A stretch of DNA of 61,332 nt from an uncultured Eubacteriaceae bacterium (lineage in GTDB: Bacteria > Bacillota > Clostridia > Eubacteriales > Eubacteriaceae): contig CAMBHL010000009.1 in the NCBI GenBank assembly GCA_945867155.1, forward strand, positions 1 through 61,332, given 5' to 3'. Positions 27,041 to 36,300 of this stretch are shown here, piece after piece; positions within the stretch are counted from its first letter, which is position 1, and each line of letters starts with the position of its first letter. The notes under the pieces were generated by a model, which saw only the letters and a list, made by a program, of their open reading frames with translations, made no database searches and was not told the origin of the DNA. Made by a program: the position numbers and the translations under genes.

Positions 27041-27076
27041 CAAAAATGCAGAGTGAATGAAAGCGAGGCAAATTTT

Positions 27077-27865
27077 ATGGGTTATTTAAACAATCAGACA
27101 GGCTACCGTGAATCTATGTTGGACAACCGTTCAGTGGTCAAGAAAAACAATTACGTTGTATTGGAACCCGACGGACTGGTCAAGAACGTCATTCCGGGCT
27201 ATGAAAACTGTGACACGACAATCCTCGGCTGTCCTGAAATGGGCGCGACTTTCGCAGATTATCTGGTCACTGCACACGAAGGTGGCAAAAACGCAGCAGG
27301 TATCGGCGGAGATGGCATCGAATCTTTCCTGTACGTGGTTTCCGGTGCAGTGAGCGTGAAAAACGCAGATGAATCCGCAGATCTGACTGAAGGCGGCTAT
27401 ATGTACAGCCCGGCGGACAAGCCGATGACTTTCGAAAATAAGAGCGGCGAAGACGCTAAACTCTACGTCTACCGCAAACGCTACATTCCACTGGAAGGTC
27501 ACAGCGCACACACGGTCGTCGGCAACGCCAACGACATCGCCTACATGGATTACGAAGGCATGACAAATGCACAAAGCAAAGATTTACTGCCGGCCGGCGA
27601 AGATCTGGGCTTCGACATCAACATGCACTTCTTGAAATTCGAACCGGGCGCATCCCACGGCTATCTGGAAACCCATATCCAGCAGCACTCGATGTACTTC
27701 CTCCAGGGCAAGGGCATGTACAACTTAGACGGCGATTGGATGCCACTCCAGAAGGGCGACTACGTCTTCATGGATTCCTTCGTTCCGCAGGGCTGCTACG
27801 GCGTCGGCACTGAAGACTATGTCTACATTTATTCCAAAGACTGCAACCGCGACGTGCAGCTCTAA
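27077..27865 (+). CDS. allE: (S)-ureidoglycine aminohydrolase
   Basis: A 262-residue bicupin that releases ammonia from (S)-ureidoglycine, giving (S)-ureidoglycolate. The start at 27077 (MGYLNNQTGYRESM) fits the family and is preceded by a GAGG site. The C-terminal cupin contains FEPGASHGYLETHIQQHSMY with the metal-binding Glu-x-His-x3-His set, and GDYVFMDSFVPQGCYGVG, as in E. coli AllE (YlbA). It is the first gene of the ureide cluster and acts between AllC and AllD. Confidence 0.93.
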   Translation: MGYLNNQTGYRESMLDNRSVVKKNNYVVLEPDGLVKNVIPGYENCDTTILGCPEMGATFADYLVTAHEGGKNAAGIGGDGIESFLYVVSGAVSVKNADESADLTEGGYMYSPADKPMTFENKSGEDAKLYVYRKRYIPLEGHSAHTVVGNANDIAYMDYEGMTNAQSKDLLPAGEDLGFDINMHFLKFEPGASHGYLETHIQQHSMYFLQGKGMYNLDGDWMPLQKGDYVFMDSFVPQGCYGVGTEDYVYIYSKDCNRDVQL

Positions 27866-27888
27866 GGTTTAAAACGGACTTTGCAAGC

Positions 27889-27917
27889 TCCGGAATGCAA
27901 TAATTTCGGAGCTTTAA
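27889..27917 (+). terminator. Intercistronic hairpin after allE
   Basis: AAGCTCCG and CGGAGCTT flank a 13-base partly paired loop. The T-run is weak, so it may only reduce read-through or protect the allE message. Confidence 0.5.
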
Positions 27918-27969
27918 TTTAATATATTATTTAAACGATAACACAAGCAATCGAAATTAGGAGGGTATT

Positions 27970-29022
27970 ATGCGTTTATCGAGAAGCGAATTGAAATCAT
28001 TGATGAAGAACAAGCTGATGTCAGCGGGTCTCCACGAAGACGATGCGGACACCACAGCGGAAATCTTAACCTGGTCTGACGAACGGGGCTACCATTCCCA
28101 CGGTTCTGTCCGTGTTGAATACTACAGCGAACGGATTGCCAAGGGGGGCATCACCGTTGACCCGAAAATGACTTGGAAACAGACTGGCCCGTGCAGCGGC
28201 ATGCTCGATGGGGACAACGGCATCGGCTACGTCGTCGCCAAGAAGGGCATGGAACACGCCATTGAAATGGCTAAGGAAACCGGCGTCGCTATCGTCGGCA
28301 TGCGCCGTCTGTCTCACAGCGGCTCCATCGGCTACTACACCGAAATGGCAGCAGAACAGGGCCTGGCCGCCATTTCCATGTGCCAGTCCGACCCGATGGC
28401 TGTGCCGGTAGGGGGGACTGAACCCTACTACGGCACCAACCCGATTTCATTCGCAGCCCCATCCGCTGACGACCGCATTGTCGTCTTCGACATGGCGACC
28501 ACGGTTCAGGCCTGGGGCAAAATCCTTGACAAACGCTCCAGAGGCGAATCCATCCCGGACACCTGGGCCGTCGACGAAAAGGGCGTGCCCGTCACTGACC
28601 CGAACAAAGTTAACGCGCTCCTGCCCATCGCCGGCGCCAAAGGCTACGGCCTCATGATGATGGTCGATGTGTTCTCAGGGATCTTAAACGGTGTGCCTTT
28701 CGGCGGCCACGTCAGCTCCATGTACCACGACCTGTCCAAGGGCCGTGACTTAGGCCAGCTGCACATCGTCATCGATCCGGACCGCTTCTGCGGCAAGGAC
28801 GCTTTCCTCAAAGCCGTGAGCCAGTCCCTCGACGAACTCCACGAAATTCCGACCGCACCGGGTTACGATCAGGTGTATTATCCGGGCGAACGGGCGAAAC
28901 TCCGCATGGAAAAAGCCTATGCAGAAGGCGGCATCGAAATCGTCGACGACATCGTCAAATATCTCAAGAGCGACGACATCCACTACAACCACTACGATCA
29001 CAAGAACCGTTTTGCTGAATAA
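27970..29022 (+). CDS. allD: Ureidoglycolate dehydrogenase (NAD+)
   Basis: A 350-residue enzyme of the malate/L-lactate-dehydrogenase-2 family that oxidises (S)-ureidoglycolate to oxalurate with NAD+. It follows E. coli AllD closely along its whole length: RGYHSHGSVRVEYY, ISMCQSDPMAVPVGG, YYGTNPISFAAP, VFDMATTVQAWGK, GAKGYGLMMMVDV and the ending KNRFAE. It supplies the oxalurate used by the next gene. An AGGAGG ribosome site precedes it. The assignment is secure. Confidence 0.95.
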   Translation: MRLSRSELKSLMKNKLMSAGLHEDDADTTAEILTWSDERGYHSHGSVRVEYYSERIAKGGITVDPKMTWKQTGPCSGMLDGDNGIGYVVAKKGMEHAIEMAKETGVAIVGMRRLSHSGSIGYYTEMAAEQGLAAISMCQSDPMAVPVGGTEPYYGTNPISFAAPSADDRIVVFDMATTVQAWGKILDKRSRGESIPDTWAVDEKGVPVTDPNKVNALLPIAGAKGYGLMMMVDVFSGILNGVPFGGHVSSMYHDLSKGRDLGQLHIVIDPDRFCGKDAFLKAVSQSLDELHEIPTAPGYDQVYYPGERAKLRMEKAYAEGGIEIVDDIVKYLKSDDIHYNHYDHKNRFAE

Positions 29023-29050
29023 GGGTTTTAATATTATTTAAGGAGAAAAC

Positions 29051-32000
29051 ATGTTAAAAACAATCGTAGAAAAGGGCAGCTACCATGATTCCGTCATGCT
29101 CATGCTGCTGACCAACGAATTGGCGAAGCTCGACGGCGTTGCCAAAGTTCAGGTCATGATGGCCACACCGGCCAACAAAGACATCTTTGCCCGGGCCGGT
29201 CTCCAGACTGCTGAACTCGACGACGCGACCGCCAACGACATGGTCATCGTCGCTGACGTCGAAGATGACGCCCTCATGAAGAAAATGAAAGACATGGCGG
29301 AAGTCTTCTTCGAAGAACAGTCCAGCGACAAAGCTGCTGAAAAAGACAACAGCGTCTCTTCCTGGGAAGGGGCGAAACGGGAACTGCCGGACGCAAACCT
29401 GGCCGTCATCTCCATCCCCGGCGCTTACGCCGCTCTCGAAGGGGACCGCGCTTTGGACGAAGGCCTCAACGTCTTTATGTTCTCAGATAACGTCACCATC
29501 GAACAGGAAACGGCGCTCAAACAGAAGGCCCACGAAAAAGGCCTGTGTGTCATGGGACCTGACTGCGGCACCGGCATCATCGACGGTGTGCCCATCGCCT
29601 TCACCAACAGCGTGTCCAAGGGCTCCATCGGCATCATCGGCGCTTCCGGCACCGGGATTCAGGAGCTGACCTGCATCATCGACCGCCTCGGCGAAGGGGT
29701 CACCAACGCCATCGGCACCGGCGGCCGCGACTTGTCCGAAGCTGTCAGCGGCATCACCGTCATGGATATGATCGACGCCATGGAACAAGACGACGCCGTC
29801 AAGGTCATGATCGTCCTGTCCAAACCCCCGGCAAAAGCCGTTCGCGATAAAATCGAAAACCGCCTGAGTGTGTGCAAAAAGCCGGTCATCACTTTATTCC
29901 TCGGTGAAAAACCGGTCGAAAACGAAGAAGATTTCTATCACTGCTACACCTTGGACGAAGCTGCCCGCCTGGCCGTTTCCCTCGTCCGCGGCGAAACCGT
30001 CCCAGAAGGCGACGTGCCGGTGGCTGTGGGCGACGTGTTCTCTGCTGACGAACACAAAACCATCAAAGCTTACTACTCTGGCGGCACCCTGGCCAACGAA
30101 GCCGCGATGCTCATCAAAGACGCCTTAGACCTGAAGATTCCGCCTGAAAAGGCCGAAGGCTTCATGCTCACCCACGACGGCCACGTGGTCGTCGACTTAG
30201 GCGATGACGTCTACACCCAGGGTCATCCGCACCCGATGATCGACCCGGCGAAGCGCATCGAATGCATGGAAGAAGCCCTCGACGATCCGTCCACAGGGGT
30301 CATCCTCTTCGACGTCATGCTCGGCTACGGCTCCCACGACGATATGGCCGGTGCTTTAATCCCGTCTATCCAGAATCTCCAAACTAAAGCGAAGGCTGAC
30401 GGCCGCAAACTGGTCTTCGTCACCACCGTCTGCGGGACCCGCAAAGACTTCCAGGGCTACGACGAAACCGTCAAGAAACTCAAGGACGCCGGCGTCATCG
30501 TCTGCGACACCAACAAACTGGCCTGCCAGGCCGCGATCCACGCCATCGGCCTCGACTTCGACGAACCGGCCAAACCGACCGTCCCCCGCCGCAAATCTGA
30601 CGTGACCCCGGGCACCCCGTCTGAAAATCTCATCGACATGCTCGGCCGCAAACCCAAGGTTATCAATATCGGTCTGAAGAGCTTTGCTGATGTGTGTGAA
30701 GAATTCGGCTGCGACACCGTTCAGTTCGACTGGGCGCCGCCGGCAGGGGGCGATCTGGAAATGATCTCCGTCCTGAACTTCTTAAGAAGCTACACCGACA
30801 ACGACGGCGAAACCATCGACGACATGAATCAGAAAGTCATCGCCAAAGTCGTCGCCGCACAGCCTGTCCTCAAAGACAACGTGCCAGCCAAAGATGTGAT
30901 TCCGGAACTGAACACCGATCAGAAGACGATTCTCCACGCCGGACCGCCCATCACTTACGATGAAATGCCGCCAACTGTCAAAGGTTCCTGCATCGGCGGG
31001 GTGCTTTTCGAAGAATGGGCCGACAACGAAGAAGACGCGAAGAAGCTGCTTGAATCCGGTGAAATCCGCTTCATCCCGTGCCACCACGTCAACGCGGTCG
31101 GGCCCATGGGCGGCATCACCACCGCACACATGCCGGTGTTCGTCGTCGAAAACGAAACCGACGGCAACCGCGCCTACTGCACCATGAACGAAGGGATCGG
31201 TAAGGTCCTCCGATTCGGCGCCTACTCTCAGGAAGTCGTCGATCGTCTGCGCTGGATGCGCGACGTCCTCGGACCGACCCTGGGCCGCGCTTTAAGATCC
31301 AAGGAAAACGGCCTCGCCGTCAACCCGATGATCGCCAAAGCCATCGCCATGGGCGACGAATTCCATCAGCGCAACATCGCCGCTTCTCTGGTTTTCCTCA
31401 AAGAAGTCGCGCCGATCATCACCGACATGGATATGGACGAAAAGGACAAAGTCGACGTCATGCAGTTCCTGTCTGACACCGATCAGTTCTTCCTCAATAT
31501 CATGATGGCGTCGGGCAAGGCCATTATGGACGGCGCCCGCAAGGTACAGGAAGGGACCGTCGTCACGGCCATGTGCAGAAACGGCGTCAACTTCGGCATC
31601 CGCATCGCCGGCATGGGCGACGAATGGTTCACCGGCCCGGTCAACACCCCACAGGGGCTGTACTTCACCGGCTACGACGGCGAAGATGCCTGCCCGGATA
31701 TCGGGGACTCCGCGATCACTGAAACGGTTGGGGTCGGCGGCTTCGCGATGATCGCCGCACCGGCGGTGACCCGCTTTGTCGGCGCCGGCGGCTTTGAAGA
31801 TGCCCTGCGCACCAGCAACGCGATGTCGGAAATCACCATTTCCCACAACCCGAACTACATCATCCCGACGTGGAACTTCAAGGGCGCGTGCTTAGGCCTC
31901 GATGCCCGCCTCGTTGTCGAAAAGAACATCGCCCCGGTCATCAACACCGGGATTGCCCACAAGATTCCAGGCTACGGCCAGATCGGCGCCGGCACCGTCA

Positions 32001-32068
32001 ACCCGCCGTTCGAATGCTTCAAGAAAGCCATTTTAGCGTACGCAAAGAAATTAGGATATCAGGAATAA
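29051..32068 (+). CDS. FdrA-YlbE (AllF-AllG) fusion, probable oxamate carbamoyltransferase
   Basis: A 1005-residue protein. Residues 1 to about 575 match FdrA (acyl-CoA-synthetase-like; VMGPDCGTGIIDGVPIAF, IGIIGASGTGIQEL, GDDVYTQGHPHPMIDP, VINIGLKSF). Residues about 600-1005 match YlbE/DUF1116 (ILHAGPPITYDEM, IPCHHVNAVGPMGGITTAHM, RAYCTMNEGIGKVLRFGAY, GTVNPPFECF). In E. coli these are two proteins, reported with YlbF as the oxamate carbamoyltransferase that phosphorolyses oxalurate to oxamate and carbamoyl phosphate. A fused form agrees with them acting as one complex. No YlbF (DUF2877) gene is nearby. Position between allD and a carbamate kinase supports the role. Confidence 0.88.
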   Translation: MLKTIVEKGSYHDSVMLMLLTNELAKLDGVAKVQVMMATPANKDIFARAGLQTAELDDATANDMVIVADVEDDALMKKMKDMAEVFFEEQSSDKAAEKDNSVSSWEGAKRELPDANLAVISIPGAYAALEGDRALDEGLNVFMFSDNVTIEQETALKQKAHEKGLCVMGPDCGTGIIDGVPIAFTNSVSKGSIGIIGASGTGIQELTCIIDRLGEGVTNAIGTGGRDLSEAVSGITVMDMIDAMEQDDAVKVMIVLSKPPAKAVRDKIENRLSVCKKPVITLFLGEKPVENEEDFYHCYTLDEAARLAVSLVRGETVPEGDVPVAVGDVFSADEHKTIKAYYSGGTLANEAAMLIKDALDLKIPPEKAEGFMLTHDGHVVVDLGDDVYTQGHPHPMIDPAKRIECMEEALDDPSTGVILFDVMLGYGSHDDMAGALIPSIQNLQTKAKADGRKLVFVTTVCGTRKDFQGYDETVKKLKDAGVIVCDTNKLACQAAIHAIGLDFDEPAKPTVPRRKSDVTPGTPSENLIDMLGRKPKVINIGLKSFADVCEEFGCDTVQFDWAPPAGGDLEMISVLNFLRSYTDNDGETIDDMNQKVIAKVVAAQPVLKDNVPAKDVIPELNTDQKTILHAGPPITYDEMPPTVKGSCIGGVLFEEWADNEEDAKKLLESGEIRFIPCHHVNAVGPMGGITTAHMPVFVVENETDGNRAYCTMNEGIGKVLRFGAYSQEVVDRLRWMRDVLGPTLGRALRSKENGLAVNPMIAKAIAMGDEFHQRNIAASLVFLKEVAPIITDMDMDEKDKVDVMQFLSDTDQFFLNIMMASGKAIMDGARKVQEGTVVTAMCRNGVNFGIRIAGMGDEWFTGPVNTPQGLYFTGYDGEDACPDIGDSAITETVGVGGFAMIAAPAVTRFVGAGGFEDALRTSNAMSEITISHNPNYIIPTWNFKGACLGLDARLVVEKNIAPVINTGIAHKIPGYGQIGAGTVNPPFECFKKAILAYAKKLGYQE

Positions 32069-32073
32069 AGGAC

Positions 32074-32093
32074 GCGGCGGCGCAAGCCGCCGC
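32074..32093 (+). other. Intercistronic GC hairpin
   Basis: GCGGCGGC-gcaa-GCCGCCGC is a perfect eight-pair stem with a tetraloop between the fusion gene and the carbamate kinase, without a T-run. It probably tunes mRNA stability or processing in the operon. Confidence 0.6.
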
Positions 32094-32133
32094 CCTTTCG
32101 GTTATCAAACAAACGTATCTGAGGAGAGAGTGA

Positions 32134-33063
32134 ATGAAACAGAAAACAGTGGTCATCGCCCTTGGGGGCAACGCCCTTGGGAACAACGTCGTCGAACAGC
32201 GGGCAGCGGTGACCAAAACCGCGAAAGTCATCGTCGATCTGGCGTCTGAAGGCCTGTCTTTGGTCATCACCCACGGCAACGGCCCCCAGGTCGGCATGAT
32301 TCAGGAAGCGATGGACACCATTGCGGCCAAAGGGGACGCGCCAATTCCGCTGCCCTACAGCGTCGCCATGAGCCAGGGCTACATCGGCATCGACCTCCAG
32401 AACGCCATTAAAGACGAACTGGCGGTCCGGGGCATGGACAAGAAAGTTTCGACAATTTTGTCTCAGGTGGAAGTGGACCCGAACGATCCCGCCTTCGGGC
32501 ATCCGTCCAAACCCATCGGCCAGTTCATGACCAAGGAACAGGCGGAACTCAAAGCCCAAAACGGCGTGGACGTCGTCGAAGACGCCGGCCGAGGCTGGCG
32601 GGAAGTGGTGGCGTCGCCGATGCCCAAGCGCATCCGGGAACTGCTCACCATTAAAACCCTCCTCGCCGCAGGCCACATCGTCATCACCTGCGGGGGCGGC
32701 GGCATTCCGGTCATCAGTAAAGACGGCCGCCTCGAAGCGGTCAACGCCGTCATCGACAAGGACGGGGTCAGCGCGCTTTTGGCGGAAAAACTCGACGCGG
32801 ACGAACTCGTGATCCTGACGGCTGTGGAAAAAGTCGCCATCGAATTCGGCAAGCCCGGACAGAAATGGCTGTCCAAAATTTCGACCAAGGAGGCGGAGAA
32901 ATACATCGCCGACGGGGAATTTGCTCCAGGCTCCATGCTGCCGAAAGTTGAAGCGGCGGTGCGCTTCGCCGAAAGCGGCCCGGACCGCACGGCGCTGATC
33001 ACCCTTTTGGAAAAAGCTGCCGACGGCATCGCCGGCAAGACCGGCACCATCATTCATCAGTAA
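32134..33063 (+). CDS. Carbamate kinase (ureide pathway)
   Basis: A 309-residue amino-acid-kinase-fold enzyme transferring phosphate from carbamoyl phosphate to ADP. The N-terminal VIALGGNALGNN, VITHGNGPQVG, PYSVAMSQGYIGI, PKRIRELLTIKTLLAAGHIVITCGGGGIPV and the C-terminal KVEAAVRFAE segments are typical of ArcC/YbcF. Its place directly after the oxalurate-cleaving fusion matches the E. coli allK position, so it should harvest ATP from the ureide pathway, leaving CO2 and ammonia. Confidence 0.94.
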   Translation: MKQKTVVIALGGNALGNNVVEQRAAVTKTAKVIVDLASEGLSLVITHGNGPQVGMIQEAMDTIAAKGDAPIPLPYSVAMSQGYIGIDLQNAIKDELAVRGMDKKVSTILSQVEVDPNDPAFGHPSKPIGQFMTKEQAELKAQNGVDVVEDAGRGWREVVASPMPKRIRELLTIKTLLAAGHIVITCGGGGIPVISKDGRLEAVNAVIDKDGVSALLAEKLDADELVILTAVEKVAIEFGKPGQKWLSKISTKEAEKYIADGEFAPGSMLPKVEAAVRFAESGPDRTALITLLEKAADGIAGKTGTIIHQ

Positions 33064-33094
33064 ACACAACACGCATTCACAGAAGGGAGCGAGC

Positions 33095-34705
33095 ATGCAC
33101 ATTCCAGTAACTTTTCTGACCTGGGCGATGGCCTTTTTACCCATCGTCGTTTTGATCATCCTCATGGTGACCTTTCATTGGGGCGCCGCTGAAGCGTCAG
33201 CGGTCGGGGTTGTGATCACGGTGATCACCGGCTTTGCGTTTTACAAAGCCAATTTGAACCTCGTCGCCTCGGAGATGGCCAAGGGCGTGTGGGACGCCAT
33301 CATCATTCTGCTCATCATCTGGGCGGCGATCCTGCTGTACCATGTGGGGGACGAGGCCGGCGCCTACGGCGTCATCCGGGATGGCATGCAGCGGCTTCTG
33401 CCCAACGAACTCCTTCAAGTGCTCGCCATGGCCTGGGTGTTTGAAAGCTTCCTTCAAGGCATCACCGGCTTCGGCGTGCCGGTGGCGGTCGGCGCACCTT
33501 TGCTCATGGGCATCGGCGTCGCGCCGGTGTGGGCGGTCATCATGCCCCTGATCTGCCAGGCCTGGGGCAACACCTTCGGGACCCTGGCCGCAGCCTGGGA
33601 TGCCCTGGCCAATTTCTCCGGCCTCGCTGCCGGCTCCGCGATGTACTGGAAAGCGGCCTTTTGGGCCAGCCTCTTCCTGTGGCTCTGGGACATCGCCACA
33701 GGCTTTATCATCTGCTGGTTCTACGGCAAAGGCAAGGCCGTGAAGAAGGGCTTTGCCGCCGTGCTTATTCTGTCTACGATTCAGGGGGGCGGGGAATTCG
33801 TCCTGTCCCAGGTCAACACGACCCTGTGCTGCTTCCTGCCGTCTCTGATCGCTTTGGGTGCGATCTTCCTGCTCGGGCGCATGAAGATGTACAAAGATCC
33901 GTGGCACCTTGACGATTCGCCGATCATGAACCGCAAGGCGGTCACGAAAAAAGCGGCGGCCCTGCCCGAAGGGATGACTTTGGTTCACGCGTTTATCCCT
34001 TACGTTTTCCTGTCGGTCGTCACGCTAGTGGTCCTGCTCGTGCCGCCGATTCACAACGCGGCATCTGCGTTTAAAATCGGGCTGTCCTTCCCGAAAGAAG
34101 TGACGGGCTACGGCTACACGACAGCGGCAGTCAAGGGCTATTCGGCCTTTGCGCCTTTGAGCCACGCGAGCCTGTTCCTGTTCTTGTCAGCGGTTGTCGG
34201 CCTGGTGTATTATAAATCCAAGGGCTGGATCAAATCTGGGGGCACCGGCCGGGTGTTCTCAGGCAGCATCGCCATGACCATGCCGTCGGGCATCGCCGTG
34301 GTGGGCTTAGTCATCATGTCCAAAGTCATGGGCGGCACGGGCCAGACCATCGTCCTCGCAGAAGGGATCTCCGGCGTGCTCGGGAAGGCTTACATGGCCT
34401 TGGCGCCCTTCGTCGGCCTGCTGGGCACCTTTATGACGGCGTCGAACATGAGCTCCAACATCCTGTTCGGCAACTTCCAGATGACCTCGGCGAAGCTGCT
34501 CCACGTGAGCCCGGCTCTCGTCCTCGCGGCTCAGACTGCCGGCGCTTCCATCGGCGCGGCCGTGAGCCCATCGAAAATCATCCTTGGCACCACGACCGCC
34601 GGGATTCTCGGCAAAGAAGGGGAGGTTCTGAAGAAGGTTATGGTGGTCGCGATCCCCGCGGCTCTGATTGTCGGCCTCATCACATTGCTGGCCGGTGTGG
34701 TTTAA
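33095..34705 (+). CDS. L-lactate permease (LctP) family transporter in the ureide cluster
   Basis: A 536-residue permease with about fourteen helices. The family motifs FESFLQGITGFGVPVAVGAPLL, WGNTFGTLAAAWDALANFSG, APLSHASLFLFLSA, TASNMSSNILFGNFQ and GASIGAAVSPSKIILGTTTAG are clear. LctP members move lactate or glycolate with protons. Here every neighbour acts on ureides, so a two-carbon acid product or substrate such as oxamate (a lactate/pyruvate analogue), or allantoate uptake, is more likely than lactate. This substrate is inferred from context only. Confidence 0.88.
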   Translation: MHIPVTFLTWAMAFLPIVVLIILMVTFHWGAAEASAVGVVITVITGFAFYKANLNLVASEMAKGVWDAIIILLIIWAAILLYHVGDEAGAYGVIRDGMQRLLPNELLQVLAMAWVFESFLQGITGFGVPVAVGAPLLMGIGVAPVWAVIMPLICQAWGNTFGTLAAAWDALANFSGLAAGSAMYWKAAFWASLFLWLWDIATGFIICWFYGKGKAVKKGFAAVLILSTIQGGGEFVLSQVNTTLCCFLPSLIALGAIFLLGRMKMYKDPWHLDDSPIMNRKAVTKKAAALPEGMTLVHAFIPYVFLSVVTLVVLLVPPIHNAASAFKIGLSFPKEVTGYGYTTAAVKGYSAFAPLSHASLFLFLSAVVGLVYYKSKGWIKSGGTGRVFSGSIAMTMPSGIAVVGLVIMSKVMGGTGQTIVLAEGISGVLGKAYMALAPFVGLLGTFMTASNMSSNILFGNFQMTSAKLLHVSPALVLAAQTAGASIGAAVSPSKIILGTTTAGILGKEGEVLKKVMVVAIPAALIVGLITLLAGVV

Positions 34706-34720
34706 GGAGAAAAGACAGAC

Positions 34721-34915
34721 ATGGAAAAACAACCGTTTTTTAAAACCGACGCCGGGTTTTTAACCCTGGCCTTTATCGCGATCGTCATCGGCACGCTGAT
34801 CGTCCGGGGCGGCATGGCCGCCGCCTCGACAGCCGTGCAGGGATTCGGCGTCGCTGTGGTGCTCGTCGCCCTGTGCGCGGTGCCGCTTAAAACTTATGTA
34901 TTCAAGCGTAAATAA
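34721..34915 (+). CDS. Small two-helix membrane protein
   Basis: A 64-residue protein with two predicted helices (residues about 12-28 and 35-58) and a positively charged end (FKRK). It starts 15 bases after the permease stop behind an AAGGAG site, so it is certainly translated with it. I do not recognise a family. Its size, coupling and composition suggest an accessory subunit or modulator of the LctP-type permease. Confidence 0.65.
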   Translation: MEKQPFFKTDAGFLTLAFIAIVIGTLIVRGGMAAASTAVQGFGVAVVLVALCAVPLKTYVFKRK

Positions 34916-34959
34916 ATAGAGGCAATTTTTACAGCAAAATCATTTAGAGGAGTAATATT

Positions 34960-36207
34960 ATGGATAACCAAATCGAAAAATCCACTGGCCGCATTGCGGA
35001 AAATCTGGAAACCTTGAAACAGTTCACGGCAACGCCGGGCAACGGCTGCACCCGCCTGCCTTTCACGAAGGAAGCCCGGAAAGCGGTGGATTACCTGAAA
35101 ACCGTCATGACAGACGCTGGTCTTGAAGTCTGGGAAGATGCCGCGGGCAACGTGTTCGGGCGCATGGCCGGGAGCGATTCGTCTCTGCCTTGCGTCATGA
35201 GCGGGTCTCACTACGATTCTGTCGTCAACGGCGGCGACTTCGACGGCATCGGCGGGGTCATCACCTCCATCGAAGTGGCGCGTTTGCTCAAAGAAAGCGG
35301 CAAAACTTTCAAACACGACTTCGTTGTCGCAGGTTTCTGCGATGAAGAAGGGATGCGCTTTGGCACCGGCTATTTCGGCTCCGGCGCGATGCTTGGCCAC
35401 CGCAACACCGAATACACCCACAACTTCAAAGACGCCGATGGCGTCAGCATCGCTGAAGCGATGAAAGGCTACGACCTCGATCCGGACAAGATCGGCGCAG
35501 CAGCCTGGCCTGAAGGCAGCATCGGCCACATGATCGAAGCCCACATCGAACAGGGGCCGGTCCTCGACCGCGAAAACATCGAAATCGGCCTGGTGACCGG
35601 CATCGTCGGCATCCAGCGCTACGTCGTCACCGTCCACGGCCGTGCGGACCACGCGGGCACGACTCCGATGGACATGCGCATCGACGCCGTGGAAGCGGCC
35701 ACCAAAGTCATCTCCAAGATTCCGGACTGGGCCCGTGAAAAAGCGGACGGCACCGTTGCGACCTGCGGCGTGGTCAACGCGATCCCAGGGGGCATGAACA
35801 TCGTGCCGGAAGGCTGCGAATTCTCCATCGACATCCGTTCCATGAACAACGACAACATCAACGACATCACCCGTCGGATTCGCGCAGCCCTCGACCGGGA
35901 AACCGAGGCCATTGGCGCGACCTACGACATGGACACGAAGCTGGTTATCGAACCGGTGGACATGGACGCCGATATGCTCGACGTGCTCGAAGCCGACTGC
36001 AAAGCCCGGGGCTATTCCTACAAACGCCTGCCCAGCGGCGCCGGCCACGACTCTCTGGAAATCGGCCAGGTGCTCCCGACGGTCATGCTGTTCGTGCCGA
36101 GCAAAGACGGCCGCAGCCACTGCCCGGTGGAATTCAGCCGCTACAGTGATTTCGCCAAAGCCGCTTCTTTGATGCAGACTTTGATTACCGGCCTTTTGGA
36201 CGAATAA
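34960..36207 (+). CDS. allC: Allantoate amidohydrolase
   Basis: A 415-residue M20-family metal hydrolase that converts allantoate to (S)-ureidoglycine, CO2 and ammonia. Metal-site segments are visible: SGSHYDSVVNGGDFDGIGGV, DEEGMRFGTGYFGS, EAHIEQGPVLD, a dimerisation-domain motif HGRADHAGTTPMDMR, and the final GAGHDSLEIGQ and SKDGRSHCPVEFS. N-carbamoyl-amino-acid hydrolases are the main alternative, but the allD/allE/carbamate-kinase context decides for AllC. A GAGGAG site precedes it. Confidence 0.92.
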   Translation: MDNQIEKSTGRIAENLETLKQFTATPGNGCTRLPFTKEARKAVDYLKTVMTDAGLEVWEDAAGNVFGRMAGSDSSLPCVMSGSHYDSVVNGGDFDGIGGVITSIEVARLLKESGKTFKHDFVVAGFCDEEGMRFGTGYFGSGAMLGHRNTEYTHNFKDADGVSIAEAMKGYDLDPDKIGAAAWPEGSIGHMIEAHIEQGPVLDRENIEIGLVTGIVGIQRYVVTVHGRADHAGTTPMDMRIDAVEAATKVISKIPDWAREKADGTVATCGVVNAIPGGMNIVPEGCEFSIDIRSMNNDNINDITRRIRAALDRETEAIGATYDMDTKLVIEPVDMDADMLDVLEADCKARGYSYKRLPSGAGHDSLEIGQVLPTVMLFVPSKDGRSHCPVEFSRYSDFAKAASLMQTLITGLLDE

Positions 36208-36300
36208 TTGCCACAGCATTGTGCGCATATGGTAAAATAAACTAAATGATCGCGGTTTTTAAATTTTAATTTTGATTAAGAGAAAAGAAGGAGGCAGTTT

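Noticed and set aside
29149..31846. Many long open frames opposite the fdrA-ylbE and neighbouring genes
   Set aside because: High-GC codon use opens antisense frames; none has a ribosome site or family resemblance.
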